Made by a program: the position numbers and the translations under genes
DNA from: JBBSUQ01 sp964389755
Lineage (GTDB): Bacteria > Bacteroidota > Bacteroidia > Flavobacteriales_D > Crocinitomicaceae
DNA: 64,000 bases
Reading direction: 5' to 3'
Assembly: GCA_964389755.1 (NCBI GenBank)
Contig: CAYMEW010000003.1
Span: 62,001-126,000, forward strand
Notes under the pieces: model-generated
Told to the model about the DNA's origin: nothing
Seen by the model: the letters and a program-made list of their open reading frames with translations, nothing else
Database searches by the model: none
Shown: in pieces, positions 7,259-17,342 of the stretch
How positions within the stretch are numbered: the first letter of the stretch is position 1
Layout: each line of letters begins with the position of its first letter

Positions 7259-10200
7259 ATGTTACGAAAACTAAATTTGTTATTTCTAAGTGTCTTATTG
7301 ACAGCTGTCTACGGGTATTCCCAGACGGGTTTGGGGACTATCAAGGGGACTGTTAAGGATGGTGATACGAAGGAGCCGCTGGCCTTTTGTAAAGTGATCC
7401 TGAAACAGGGTGATGCAGTTCGTGGTGGAGCTAATACCGATTTCGACGGTAAGTTCCAGATTAACTCCATCGATCCCGGTGAGTATGATGTGGAAGTTCG
7501 AAACGAAGCTGAAGGTTACAAGCCTGCGCTCCTTACCGGGGTGATCGTTTCTGCTAACCAGATCACATTCCTTGATGATCTCACGATTTCAAAAGCTGAC
7601 GATGTTCAGGAGGCGGAAGAAGTTCAGGTAATCGCATACCGCGTACCGCTTATTAATAAAGACGGTGGAGCTTCCGGTGCAACTGTAACACGTGAAGACA
7701 TTGCCAGGCTCCCGGTTCGGGATGCAGCCGGCGTGGCCAGTACAGTTGGTGGTGTAAACTCAAACCAGGGAACAGGAGAGATCAGTGTACGCGGTTCGCG
7801 TGGTGATGCAACCTACTTCTATATTGATGGTATCAAAGTACGTGGTTCTTCCACGCTTCCGAAGTCTGCCATTGAAGAGGTGTCGGTAATCACCGGTGGT
7901 CTTCCTGCAAACTACGGTGACGTTACCGGGGGTATTATCTCCGTAACCACACGTGGTCCTTCCGCAAAATATTTCGGTAGCCTTGAACTCGTTTCCTCCG
8001 GCTTCTATTTTAAAGGTGCCGACCCGAACGGATATGACGGAAAAGTTTACGGACTTGATAAGTATGGTTACAACCTCGTGGAAGGAATGTTTTCCGGTCC
8101 GCTTTGGATGAAAAAAGACTCTACAGGAGCAAAGACAAATCCGTTGCTCGGTTTCCTTGTTTCAGTGAACCTTACGGATCAGCTGGATAACCGTCCGCTT
8201 GCCGGCGGTACTTACCGTATTAAAAAAGACGTACGTGAGGAATTGCTCGCCAATCCGCTTCGTCCGTCTTCCGATGGAAGTACAACATTCCATAATGCAA
8301 ACTTCCTCCGTGCAGAAGATTTTGAAAACGTGCCTTACCGCATGAATGCCCGAAATACAAACCTTTCTGCACAGGCAAAAATCGACGTAAACACAGGTCC
8401 GAGCGTAAACCTTACTTTCGGTGGTTCGATGAACTACAGTAACGGTCGCCTGTATAGCTATTCCAACTCACTGCTCAACTTCGAGAACTTCGGACAGGGC
8501 AAGTCACTTGACTGGCGGGTTTTCGGTCGCTTTACGCAGCGATTTAACAATACCAATGAAGGAACAAGTTCGAAGATCAGTTCTGCTTACTATTCATTGA
8601 TGGTGGATTTCTCCAGCTCAAAGGACCAGAACTACGATCCTCAGCACCAGTACAACCTGTTTAACTATGGACACGTTGGGTACTTCCAGACCATTCAGCG
8701 TCCGACTTTTGACTTCGTGGACCGAAACGGGGATAACGTAAATGATACGTATGAGCAAAACGCCGTTCCGGCAGATGTGATTACTTATTTCACGCCTTCC
8801 GATTACAACCCGGCGCTCGCAGCGATCACACGTCAGTATTACGATATTTATTCAGGTGACCCGGTTGGGCACTACCAGAGCCTTCTCCAGATCCAACAGG
8901 GGAACGCGCTTCGTAACGGAGATATTCCGCAAAGTGTTTACAACATCTGGTCAAACATCGGTACACCGTACAACTTCTTTGGGAAAACAGAAAACCAGCA
9001 GTTCCGTATTACAGGTTCCGGTTCCGTGAACATCGGTGACCATGCGCTCTCACTCGGTTTCGAATATGAGCAACGTTGGGACCGTGGCTGGACGTCAGGT
9101 ACTGCAACCAATGGTGCAACCAACGGACCTATCGGAATCTGGACAATTGCACGTCAGTTGATGAACTTCCACATTAAGGAACTCGATAAAGATAATCCGA
9201 TTGTTTCCGATTCAGGATCCTTTACAAAAATCTCTTACGACCGACTTAATACAGGTTATGCCGCTACATCCGGAACGGGTGAGTACGGTGGTGCAAGAGA
9301 GAATGACAACCAGACTTTCTTTGACTATAACGTACGTAAAGCGCTCGGTTTCGATCCGGCAGGAAATGACTTCGTACAGATTGACAGCTACGACCCGACG
9401 ATCTTTAACTTCGGTATGTTTGCCCCGGATGAACTCCTTAACGGAGGTAACTCTTACGTAAGCTACTGGGGTTACGATGCAGCCGGTAATCGTGTGAAAG
9501 GAAATACAGACATTAATAAATACTTTACCGAGTACGACGATAACGGAAACTACCGCCGATTTGTCGGAGCGTTCCAGCCGATCTACATGGCCGGTTACCT
9601 CATGGATAAATTCGCTTTCCGTGACATCGTATTCAACGTGGGTGTACGTGTGGATGTGTTCGATGCGAACCAACCGGTATTGAAAGACAAATACCTGTTC
9701 TACAATGCGCGCAATGTATCCCAGGCGCGTGAACTTGCGAACCAGGATCCGAACAAATACGACTGGGTGAATATCCCGACTTCGATGGGTGACGATTACG
9801 TGGTCTATGTAAACGATGTGAACAACCCGACATCCATCAATGGGTTCCGTAACGGTGATCAGTGGTACAACTCACAGGGTATTCTCGTGGAAGACCCAGC
9901 AACAATTCGCGGTGCGGCAGGTATTGCTCCGTGGTTGCTCGATCCGTCACAGGAATCGCCGAATGCTTCTTCGTTCGAGGATTATACTCCGCAGGTGAAT
10001 GTGATGCCGCGTATCGCGTTCTCATTCCCGATCTCGGATGAAGCGTCATTCTTCGCACACTACGACATCCTTACAAAACGTCCGACTTCAGGTGTTCGTT
10101 TCGACCCGTTCGAATACCAGTTTATCCAGTCGCGCAGTGCGATCATTAACAACTCAAACCTGCTCCCGGAAAAAACGGTTGACTACGAATTAGGTTTCCA

Positions 10201-11053
10201 GCAGGTATTGACACGTACATCTTCCCTGAAGATCTCAGCATTCTATCGTGAGCAACGAAACAACGTACAGCTCCGAAGCGTGTTCGAAGCATATCCGCGA
10301 ACATACCGTACTTACGGTAACCGTGACTTCGGTACAGTAAAAGGGATGACAATTTCGTATGACCTTCGCCGTACAGGTAACATCCGTATGACTGCGGCCT
10401 ATACACTTCAGTTCGCTGACGGTACAGGTTCCAACGCTACTTCAGCAGCGGCACTCGTTCAGGCAGGTCTTCCGAACCTCCGTGCAATCTTCCCGTATGA
10501 TTACGATCAGCGTCACGCATTCGCAATTACGATTGACTACCGCTACGGTCAGGGACCGGATTACAACGGACCGGTTATCGGTGAAACAAAACTGCTTGAG
10601 AATACAGGTATCAACCTGTTCACAAACATCTACTCAGGTTCGCCTTATTCACGTCAGACGTTTATCACGAACGAAGGGCAGTTCTCTCCGAACAATGCCG
10701 GTCTTGACGGAACAACAAACGGTTCCCGTCTGCCATGGTCTTACCGCCTCGATCTTCAGATCGACCGTACGATCAACCTCGAATTCGGAAAAGAAGACAA
10801 GAAAAAAGTAGCATTCCTGAATGTATATGTACGTGTTACAAACATTCTCAATCACTTCAACGTACTTAACGTGTACCGTGCAACAGGTAACTGGGATGAT
10901 GACGGATACCTTGCAGCGGCACAATACCAGAATACAATCCAAAACCAGCTGGATGAGCAGTCATTCAGAGATTATTACGCACTGAAGGTACAGAACCCTT
11001 ACAATGTTAGTTCTCCGCGAACAATTCGTCTGGGTGTGAAATTTGATTTTTAA
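7259..11053 (+). CDS. TonB-dependent receptor with carboxypeptidase-regulatory-like N-terminus
   Basis: A 1264-residue outer-membrane barrel. Order of parts: signal peptide ending at TAVYGYSQ (about residue 22), a carboxypeptidase-regulatory-like beta-sandwich (GTIKGTVKDGDTKEPLAFCKV, about 25-110), a plug domain (TREDIARLPVRDAAGVAS, ISVRGSRGDATYFYIDGIK, NYGDVTGGIISVTT; about 140-235), then a long 22-strand-type barrel ending in an aromatic (KFDF). The ATG at 7259 is chosen because the signal peptide starts there; the open frame upstream has only a GTG and no export signal. Codon choice is very uniform (CGT, AAC, TTC, ACA), which suggests high expression. It leads a three-gene operon with a secreted T9SS-type protein and a PorV-like barrel, so it may act in surface assembly or uptake with them. 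The substrate is unknown. Confidence 0.9.
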   Translation: MLRKLNLLFLSVLLTAVYGYSQTGLGTIKGTVKDGDTKEPLAFCKVILKQGDAVRGGANTDFDGKFQINSIDPGEYDVEVRNEAEGYKPALLTGVIVSANQITFLDDLTISKADDVQEAEEVQVIAYRVPLINKDGGASGATVTREDIARLPVRDAAGVASTVGGVNSNQGTGEISVRGSRGDATYFYIDGIKVRGSSTLPKSAIEEVSVITGGLPANYGDVTGGIISVTTRGPSAKYFGSLELVSSGFYFKGADPNGYDGKVYGLDKYGYNLVEGMFSGPLWMKKDSTGAKTNPLLGFLVSVNLTDQLDNRPLAGGTYRIKKDVREELLANPLRPSSDGSTTFHNANFLRAEDFENVPYRMNARNTNLSAQAKIDVNTGPSVNLTFGGSMNYSNGRLYSYSNSLLNFENFGQGKSLDWRVFGRFTQRFNNTNEGTSSKISSAYYSLMVDFSSSKDQNYDPQHQYNLFNYGHVGYFQTIQRPTFDFVDRNGDNVNDTYEQNAVPADVITYFTPSDYNPALAAITRQYYDIYSGDPVGHYQSLLQIQQGNALRNGDIPQSVYNIWSNIGTPYNFFGKTENQQFRITGSGSVNIGDHALSLGFEYEQRWDRGWTSGTATNGATNGPIGIWTIARQLMNFHIKELDKDNPIVSDSGSFTKISYDRLNTGYAATSGTGEYGGARENDNQTFFDYNVRKALGFDPAGNDFVQIDSYDPTIFNFGMFAPDELLNGGNSYVSYWGYDAAGNRVKGNTDINKYFTEYDDNGNYRRFVGAFQPIYMAGYLMDKFAFRDIVFNVGVRVDVFDANQPVLKDKYLFYNARNVSQARELANQDPNKYDWVNIPTSMGDDYVVYVNDVNNPTSINGFRNGDQWYNSQGILVEDPATIRGAAGIAPWLLDPSQESPNASSFEDYTPQVNVMPRIAFSFPISDEASFFAHYDILTKRPTSGVRFDPFEYQFIQSRSAIINNSNLLPEKTVDYELGFQQVLTRTSSLKISAFYREQRNNVQLRSVFEAYPRTYRTYGNRDFGTVKGMTISYDLRRTGNIRMTAAYTLQFADGTGSNATSAAALVQAGLPNLRAIFPYDYDQRHAFAITIDYRYGQGPDYNGPVIGETKLLENTGINLFTNIYSGSPYSRQTFITNEGQFSPNNAGLDGTTNGSRLPWSYRLDLQIDRTINLEFGKEDKKKVAFLNVYVRVTNILNHFNVLNVYRATGNWDDDGYLAAAQYQNTIQNQLDEQSFRDYYALKVQNPYNVSSPRTIRLGVKFDF

Positions 11054-11071
11054 TTGAAAGTAGAAAGCATT

Positions 11072-14000
11072 ATGAAAAAACAATTATTACAAATCGTTTT
11101 TGGCTTGGCGATAGCCGGCGGGATTAGTTCCCCGGCCTTTGCACTACGCACAATTGGGCTGAAAGATAAGAGCGGCGGAAAAGGAGGTTCCACGCCCGTG
11201 ATGAAAGGAGCTAACTGTGCCCCGGCAACAGCGCGTTTATTTATGCAGTTCAACGACGTAAGTGCGTTGCTCGAGAACGGTGGTTCCATGTTTCAGAACC
11301 GCGGTGGTCAGGCAAGTGCCGGCTACGAAGTTCCAAAAGGAAGTAACAAATACGCCATCTTCTCCGGGTCACTCTGGATGGGCGGTACAGACGTAAACGG
11401 TCAGCTCAAACTGGCGGCACTTACGTTCCGTACAGGAAACGACTTCTGGCCGGGTCCGCTTACAGTAAACGCCGGTTCCGGTGACTACGATCCGTCTGTT
11501 CCGGCAGGGGATAACGTAACACGCGACTTTGGTGAAGCAAACATCGACCCGGATCAGTGTCTGCGTTATGACCAGTTCTATACCATTCGTAAGGCGGAAG
11601 TGATCCAATTTACGAAATGGTGGGAATGTGACGGTAACGTGACGCCACAACCGGCAGGTTGTTCTGAAATTGAAGAACCGGCAAGTGAGATCCTGAATCG
11701 AATCTACAACTGGCCCGCGCATGGTGATCAGAGCCTTGGACAGGATTTTTACCTGGCTCCATTCTATGATAACAGTACACCGACAACACCGGCTAACGGT
11801 ATTTATGACCCGGTGAATGACGGAGATACACCGTGGTATGATGATATCCTCGGACGTGATGATATCGAATGTGGGATCGACCGTCGTATTTCACTTTTCG
11901 GTGATGAAACACACTGGTGGGTATTCAACGATAAAGGAAACATTCACACGGAAACAAACGGCGAGCCGATCGGGATGGAAATCCGTGCACAGGCTTTTGC
12001 GTTTGCAACCAACGATGAAGTGAACCGTATGACATTCTACAACTATGAATTGATCAACCGCGGTACACAAACGCTTGCAAATACGTACTTCTCCCAGTTT
12101 ATTGATGCCGACCTTGGTAACGCGCAGGATGATTATGCCGGATGTGACGTTTCACGCGGACTCGGTTATGTGTACAACGGGGATAATAATGACGAAACGA
12201 ACTCCGGACAACAAGGTTACGGTGCGAATCCACCTGCTATCGGGGTAGACTTCTTTGAAGGACCTTACCAGGATGCAGACGGAATTGATAACATCGGACC
12301 CTACTACCAGGGGGATTCACTTATCACACCGACTGTTCAGGATGCAATCAACGGTGACGGGATCGTTTACCGTGGAATTGGTATCGGTTACGGTGACACC
12401 ATTATTGATAACGAACGTTTCGGAATGCGTCGCTTTACATACTTTACCAACGGTGCCGCAACAGCTTACTCGGATCCGTCCACTTCCGCTCAGTTCTATA
12501 ACTACATGATCGGAAAATGGAGTTTCGGTGAAGAAATGGTATACGGAGGACAGGGATATGCAGCTTCAACAGGAGCGACTAACATCCCGGCAGATTATAT
12601 GTTCCCGGGAGAATCAGATCCGCTGAACTGGAGTACTGCCGGAGTTGATCCGGGCTTCGCCAATGGTTGGGATGAAACAACGAATGACAACCCGAAAGGT
12701 GACCGTCGTTTCGTGCAGTCAGCCGGTCCGTTTACACTGCGTCCGGGTGCTGTTAACAACATTACGGTAGGTATCGTTTACGGTCGCGGATCGGACGGAG
12801 ACCTTTTCTCTTCCGTGCGCGCTATGGCAACAGCCGATACAAAAGCACAGGCCTTGTTTGATGCCTGCTTTAAAATCCTTGATCCGCCCGCAGCTCCTTC
12901 ACTTACTATTCAGGAACTGGATCGCGAATTGATCCTTACGCTTGGAAATACAGTAGCGATCGAGGACTATGCCGAAGAGGATAAAATTAATATTACTGAT
13001 CCTACAGTAGACCGTTTCTACCGCTTTGAAGGATACCAGATCTTCCAGATGCTTGATGAAGATGCGGGTGTAGCGGATATCACCGACGAATCAAAAGCGA
13101 TTCTCGTGGCTCAGTGCGACCTTCGAAACGATGTGGATGAGATCATCAACTTCGAATTCGACGAAGACCTCGGTTTCTCCGTACCGAAACGTAAAGTTGA
13201 CGGTGAGAACAATGGTATCAGGCACAGTTTCCGTATTACAACGGATCAGTTTGCACAGGGGGACCGACAGCTGGTAAACCACAAAACATATTACTACATT
13301 GCAGTAGCGTATGCTTTCAACCAGTTTAAAGAATACAACCCGAGCGACCCGACCTTGCTTGACGGTCAGAAAATACCATACATCGCATCCCGTCTCGGGT
13401 CAGATGGTTCGGCAATCTCCGCAGTGCCCGGAGTTCCTCATAACCCATCTCCTGAAAACGGTGGAACGGTAGCCGCTTCAGATTACGGTTCAACACCGAA
13501 TATCACGCGTATCGATGGATACGGAAATGGTGGTCTGAACATTGACCTTACAGCAGCGTCTGAAAACTACATTCTCCAAAACGGATTTATGGAAGAGCCG
13601 ACGTACGAAAAAGGCCGTGCTCCGATCGGTGTAAGAGTGATTGATCCGCTGAACGTGATCGACGGTTACTTCGAACTCGAGTTCAGAGACTACAATGTAA
13701 CTGCCCTTGGTGGTAACGCAGCCGACACGGCGGAGTGGACAATCTACCGTTATGATCACGAAGGTGGTCAGCTGATCGACAGTATTCGCTCGGACCGACA
13801 GATTAGTGTGGACAATGAGCAACTCATTCCGGACTGGGGTATTTCTGTACAGATTTACCAGAACAAATACGAATTCCCGGAAGGTTCAGGACCGCTGGTA
13901 GATAAGTCTACGGATCCGATCGCAGCGACGATTAACTTCACGGATTCATCCAAACAATGGTTGTCGTTCATTGAAGATAACGATGCCTACTTCCCGACAA

Positions 14001-15274
14001 ACTGGATTCGTTCAGGATCTAACAATCCTGGCACGGAAGAATGTAACACGGATCTGCTTTATCAGAACCCGTGCTGCTACCCGGATCAGTTGGGTGCTGA
14101 TAACGAAAAATTGTATGCGCGTCTGCTCAACGGAGGTGTGGCACCGCACCGACTGGTAGGTTACGAATGTGATTTCATGCCGATGGCTTACTACAACCAG
14201 GCTTCACCGGGATCAAGTAAGAACAACGCATCGATCTCCTTCCTGCCGAGTGTGAATGTCGTTCTGACAAATGACAAGTCGAAATGGACACGTTGTCCGG
14301 TTATCGAACTCGGACGTGACGCCAACCTGAACGTGGGTGGAGCTGAGCCGGGTGAAATGCGAAATTCACCGAGTGTCAATAAAAACGGTCAGCCGGATAA
14401 TAGCGGGACCACCGGTCTCGGATGGTTCCCGGGATATGCGATCGACCTCGAATCAGGAGCACGTCTGTACATGGCTTTCGGAGAGAACTCTTTCCTTGGT
14501 TCGGACGGCGGTGCCGATATGATCTGGAATCCTTCTGATCGTATCACGGATGCTGCCGGAAACCCGATCATGGGTGGTGTTCAGCCGATCTATGTTTACA
14601 GTTACAAGCTGAAAACAATTAACGGTTACAGCCAAAGTTTCGACTTCGATGCATACAACGAGACAAACCACCAGCTCTACAATAAGATGCTGGAAGTTGA
14701 ATCGAACAGTACAACGGCAAAACGCGAAGTTTACTCCAGTCTTTCCTGGATTTTCTACCCGCTGCTTGCTAATGGTCACAGCTTTGGTAATCCGGCATCG
14801 AATAACTTCCTGGAGACTGATGTGCGTATCGAACTGCGTGTTAATAAAGAGTACAAAAACTTCGTGGCAACCGGTGAGAACGGTGGTCAGCCGAAATACG
14901 GATGGAGTACTTCTGACATTTCAACACGCACCAACAGCACGGAAGGACTTGCAAGTGCACTCGACCTGATCAACGTTGTGCCGAACCCGTACTATGCGTA
15001 TTCAGGATACGAGCGTTCACGACTGGATGCACGTGTGAAAATTACCAACCTTCCGGATCAGTGTACGGTTCGCATCTTTAATGTGGGGGGTAAACTCGTA
15101 CGTACATTCAAAAAAGACAGTCCGGTAACATCGGTTGACTGGGATCTTAATAACGAAAAAGGAATTGCCGTGGCCGGTGGTGTCTACCTGATTCATGTAG
15201 ACGTACCTGGCGTAGGAACCAAGATCGTGAAGTTCTTCGGCGGAATGAGGCAAATTGACCTTCAGGGTATTTAA
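11072..15274 (+). CDS. Large secreted protein with T9SS type A-like C-terminal domain
   Basis: About 1400 residues with a Sec signal peptide (MKKQLLQIVFGLAIAGGISSPAFA). The first 1280 residues match no family I can name; they are rich in Asp, Asn, Tyr and Trp, as in extracellular Bacteroidota proteins. The last 90 residues resemble the type A T9SS sorting/FlgD-like domain: VVPNPYYAYSGYE, VRIFNVGGKLVRTF, DWDLNNEKG and GGVYLIHVDV. The ATG at 11072 lies 18 nt after the receptor stop, so the genes are co-transcribed. Codon bias resembles the receptor gene. The neighbouring PorV-like gene fits a secreted, surface-held product that could sit on the receptor. The function is unknown. Confidence 0.8.
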   Translation: MKKQLLQIVFGLAIAGGISSPAFALRTIGLKDKSGGKGGSTPVMKGANCAPATARLFMQFNDVSALLENGGSMFQNRGGQASAGYEVPKGSNKYAIFSGSLWMGGTDVNGQLKLAALTFRTGNDFWPGPLTVNAGSGDYDPSVPAGDNVTRDFGEANIDPDQCLRYDQFYTIRKAEVIQFTKWWECDGNVTPQPAGCSEIEEPASEILNRIYNWPAHGDQSLGQDFYLAPFYDNSTPTTPANGIYDPVNDGDTPWYDDILGRDDIECGIDRRISLFGDETHWWVFNDKGNIHTETNGEPIGMEIRAQAFAFATNDEVNRMTFYNYELINRGTQTLANTYFSQFIDADLGNAQDDYAGCDVSRGLGYVYNGDNNDETNSGQQGYGANPPAIGVDFFEGPYQDADGIDNIGPYYQGDSLITPTVQDAINGDGIVYRGIGIGYGDTIIDNERFGMRRFTYFTNGAATAYSDPSTSAQFYNYMIGKWSFGEEMVYGGQGYAASTGATNIPADYMFPGESDPLNWSTAGVDPGFANGWDETTNDNPKGDRRFVQSAGPFTLRPGAVNNITVGIVYGRGSDGDLFSSVRAMATADTKAQALFDACFKILDPPAAPSLTIQELDRELILTLGNTVAIEDYAEEDKINITDPTVDRFYRFEGYQIFQMLDEDAGVADITDESKAILVAQCDLRNDVDEIINFEFDEDLGFSVPKRKVDGENNGIRHSFRITTDQFAQGDRQLVNHKTYYYIAVAYAFNQFKEYNPSDPTLLDGQKIPYIASRLGSDGSAISAVPGVPHNPSPENGGTVAASDYGSTPNITRIDGYGNGGLNIDLTAASENYILQNGFMEEPTYEKGRAPIGVRVIDPLNVIDGYFELEFRDYNVTALGGNAADTAEWTIYRYDHEGGQLIDSIRSDRQISVDNEQLIPDWGISVQIYQNKYEFPEGSGPLVDKSTDPIAATINFTDSSKQWLSFIEDNDAYFPTNWIRSGSNNPGTEECNTDLLYQNPCCYPDQLGADNEKLYARLLNGGVAPHRLVGYECDFMPMAYYNQASPGSSKNNASISFLPSVNVVLTNDKSKWTRCPVIELGRDANLNVGGAEPGEMRNSPSVNKNGQPDNSGTTGLGWFPGYAIDLESGARLYMAFGENSFLGSDGGADMIWNPSDRITDAAGNPIMGGVQPIYVYSYKLKTINGYSQSFDFDAYNETNHQLYNKMLEVESNSTTAKREVYSSLSWIFYPLLANGHSFGNPASNNFLETDVRIELRVNKEYKNFVATGENGGQPKYGWSTSDISTRTNSTEGLASALDLINVVPNPYYAYSGYERSRLDARVKITNLPDQCTVRIFNVGGKLVRTFKKDSPVTSVDWDLNNEKGIAVAGGVYLIHVDVPGVGTKIVKFFGGMRQIDLQGI

Positions 15275-15295
15275 TAAACTACGAATTACTTAGAG

Positions 15296-16360
15296 ATGAA
15301 GAAAACAGGAATATCAGTAAAACTTGTAATGATGGCCGGAGCTGCGCTGATCAGTTCCGGGGTGTTCGCAGGAAATGAAGACCGTGTTGGTACTGCCGGA
15401 GCGTCTGAATTACTCATAAATCCCTGGGCACGAAGCTCGGCCTGGGGAGATGCAGGGGTATCTTCGGTAAATGGACTGGAAGCGACTTTCACAAATATCG
15501 CAGGACTCGCCTTTACAGATAAAACGCAGTTGAAATTCAATTATTCCAACTGGCTGGGGCAGGCCGGTATCGCTTTCAACTCTGCCGGTATCGCTCAGCG
15601 AATTTCGGAACAGGATGTGATCGCGGTAAGTGTGCAGGCTATGAACTTCGGGGATGTAACGATTACAACGGTGGATCTTCCGGACGGTGGTATCGGTACT
15701 TTTTCACCGCGTACGAATGTATTTAACGTAGGGTACGCCCGGGCATTCTCTCAGTCCATCTATGGTGGTGTGAACTTCAAAGTGATCTCTTCGTCGACGT
15801 CAAACCTGAAATCTTCGGGAGTTGCGATCGACGCGGGAATTCGTTACGTATCAGGTGAGCAGGATCAACTCAAATTCGGTATTACACTGAAAAATGTCGG
15901 TCCGACCATTAAGTATAAAGGTGATGGTCTTGCAAACCAGGTAGCTTATGAAAGTGACGGAATGATCGCCACACTCGAGCAGCGCTCGGCGTCTTACGAA
16001 CTTCCTTCGTTACTCGCTATCGGTGGATCGTACGATTTCATTTTTAACGAAAACAACAAACTGACAGCAGCACTTGCTTTTACAGCAAACTCTTTCTCAA
16101 GTGACCAGTATCGTGCGGGAGTGGAGTACAGCCTGCTGCAGGAGAAATTTGCTTTCAAACTGCGTGGTGGTTTCGTGTATGAAAACAACCTGCTTTCGGT
16201 ACAGAATCGCTCGAACGCACTGGTTGGTCCGACGGCTGGTTTTTCACTGGACGGACTTGTCGGAAAGAACAAAACAGCACTCGGAATTGAGTATGCTGCC
16301 CGTTTTGCGGGGATCTTCGGCACGATCCATACTTTTGGAGCGACGATCAATCTGAAATAA
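15296..16360 (+). CDS. PorV/PorQ (UPF0164) family outer-membrane protein
   Basis: A 354-residue beta-barrel with signal peptide ending at GVFAGN (about residue 23). The PorV/UPF0164 start pattern is clear: GTAGASELLINPWARSSAWGDAGVSSVNGLEATFTNIAGL, in which small exported barrels carry a conserved Asn-Pro/Ala-Ala-like segment. In the T9SS, PorV binds cargo C-terminal domains and shuttles them from the translocon. This copy sits 21 nt after a gene for a cargo-like protein and may serve that partner specifically. It ends the three-gene operon, and a terminator-like hairpin follows at 16389. It may be a paralogue rather than the core PorV; the core sov/porU genes are not here. Confidence 0.82.
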   Translation: MKKTGISVKLVMMAGAALISSGVFAGNEDRVGTAGASELLINPWARSSAWGDAGVSSVNGLEATFTNIAGLAFTDKTQLKFNYSNWLGQAGIAFNSAGIAQRISEQDVIAVSVQAMNFGDVTITTVDLPDGGIGTFSPRTNVFNVGYARAFSQSIYGGVNFKVISSSTSNLKSSGVAIDAGIRYVSGEQDQLKFGITLKNVGPTIKYKGDGLANQVAYESDGMIATLEQRSASYELPSLLAIGGSYDFIFNENNKLTAALAFTANSFSSDQYRAGVEYSLLQEKFAFKLRGGFVYENNLLSVQNRSNALVGPTAGFSLDGLVGKNKTALGIEYAARFAGIFGTIHTFGATINLK

Positions 16361-16371
16361 AATATAATTTC

Positions 16372-16379
16372 TATATTTG
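16372..16379 (+). promoter_or_regulatory. Candidate -7 promoter element for greA
   Basis: TATATTTG matches TAnnTTTG. Transcription would start near 16386, directly before the hairpin at 16389-16408, which would then be the first thing in the greA leader. Confidence 0.5.
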
Positions 16380-16388
16380 TGTGAACAG

Positions 16389-16419
16389 GAGAGTCCTTGC
16401 GGGCTCTCTTGTTTTTGTT
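16389..16419 (+). terminator. Rho-independent terminator of the TonB-receptor operon
   Basis: An 8-bp stem GAGAGTCC/GGGCTCTC (one G-T pair) with a TTGC loop, followed by a T-rich run (TTGTTTTTGTTT). It should end the three-gene operon, although a promoter motif lies just upstream of it. Confidence 0.65.
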
Positions 16420-16437
16420 TACGTAAAATAGATAAAG

Positions 16438-16911
16438 ATGTCTCAGGTAACATATTATACAGAAGAAGGATTGAAGAAGCTCAAGGATGAGCTTCACGAG
16501 ATGAAGACAGTACAGCGTCCGTCTATTTCCGACCAGATCGCCGAAGCACGTGACAAAGGGGATCTTTCTGAAAACGCAGAATACGATGCGGCCAAAGAGG
16601 CACAGGGCATTCTAGAAATGAAGATTGCCAAGCTGGAAGGCATTATCGCCAATGCACGGATCATTGATGATTCGCAAATCGACAGTTCGAAGGTGTTTAT
16701 CCTGTCCACTGTCAAAATTAAGAACGTGGCAAACAACATGGAAATGGAGTATACCCTCGTGGCTGAGAACGAAGCTGACCTGAAGGCAAAAAAGATCTCA
16801 GTTGATTCCCCGATCGGTAAGGGGCTTCTCGGGAAATCGAAAGGCGATATAGCCGACATTTCCACGCCGAACGGCATTATGAAATTCGAAATCGTAGAAA
16901 TTTCCCGCTGA
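16438..16911 (+). CDS. greA: Transcription elongation factor GreA
   Basis: Stimulates transcript cleavage by stalled RNA polymerase. The 157-residue protein has the full GreA plan. An N-terminal antiparallel coiled coil (about 1-75) carries the acidic tip region (SDQIAEARDKGDLSENAEYDAAKE, split around residues 30-50). A C-terminal FKBP-like domain (SPIGKGLLGKSKGD) follows. Its stop TGA overlaps the ATG of the HIT gene (TGATG), so the two form an operon. Confidence 0.97.
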   Translation: MSQVTYYTEEGLKKLKDELHEMKTVQRPSISDQIAEARDKGDLSENAEYDAAKEAQGILEMKIAKLEGIIANARIIDDSQIDSSKVFILSTVKIKNVANNMEMEYTLVAENEADLKAKKISVDSPIGKGLLGKSKGDIADISTPNGIMKFEIVEISR

Positions 16912-17303
16912 TGAGTACAATCTTTACGAAGATCGTGAAGCGTGAGATCCCGGCGCACATCATTGCCGAGAACGAACGATTCCTCGCTTTTCTGGATGTC
17001 AATCCGTTGAAGAAGGGACATACACTGGTGATTCCGAAACAGGAAACGGATTATTTCTTTGATCTTCCGGAAGATCAACTGGGCGATATCATGATCTTTG
17101 CAAAAGATGTGGCCCGAAGACTTAAGATCGCTTTTCCCTGTGAAAAGATAGCTGTTTCTGTCATTGGTCTCGAGGTACCGCATGCCCACATTCACCTCAT
17201 CCCGATGGACCGCATGAGCGATGTCAATTTCGCAAATACGAAACTGAAGATTTCTCCGGAAGAAATGGAGGAAATCGCCGACCGGATCAATGCGATTTCG
17301 TAA
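16911..17303 (+). CDS. HIT family nucleotide hydrolase/transferase
   Basis: A 130-residue HIT protein of the HINT type, which hydrolyses nucleoside phosphoramidates or adenylates. It starts with the family pattern TIFTKIVKREIPAHIIAE and carries the catalytic histidine triad HAHIHLI (H91, H93, H95). It is translationally coupled to greA by a 1-nt overlap. The physiological substrate is unknown, as for most HINT proteins. Confidence 0.95.
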   Translation: MSTIFTKIVKREIPAHIIAENERFLAFLDVNPLKKGHTLVIPKQETDYFFDLPEDQLGDIMIFAKDVARRLKIAFPCEKIAVSVIGLEVPHAHIHLIPMDRMSDVNFANTKLKISPEEMEEIADRINAIS

Positions 17304-17342
17304 CTTGGAATCATTATTGTTCTACAGGACCTGAATTGCTTT

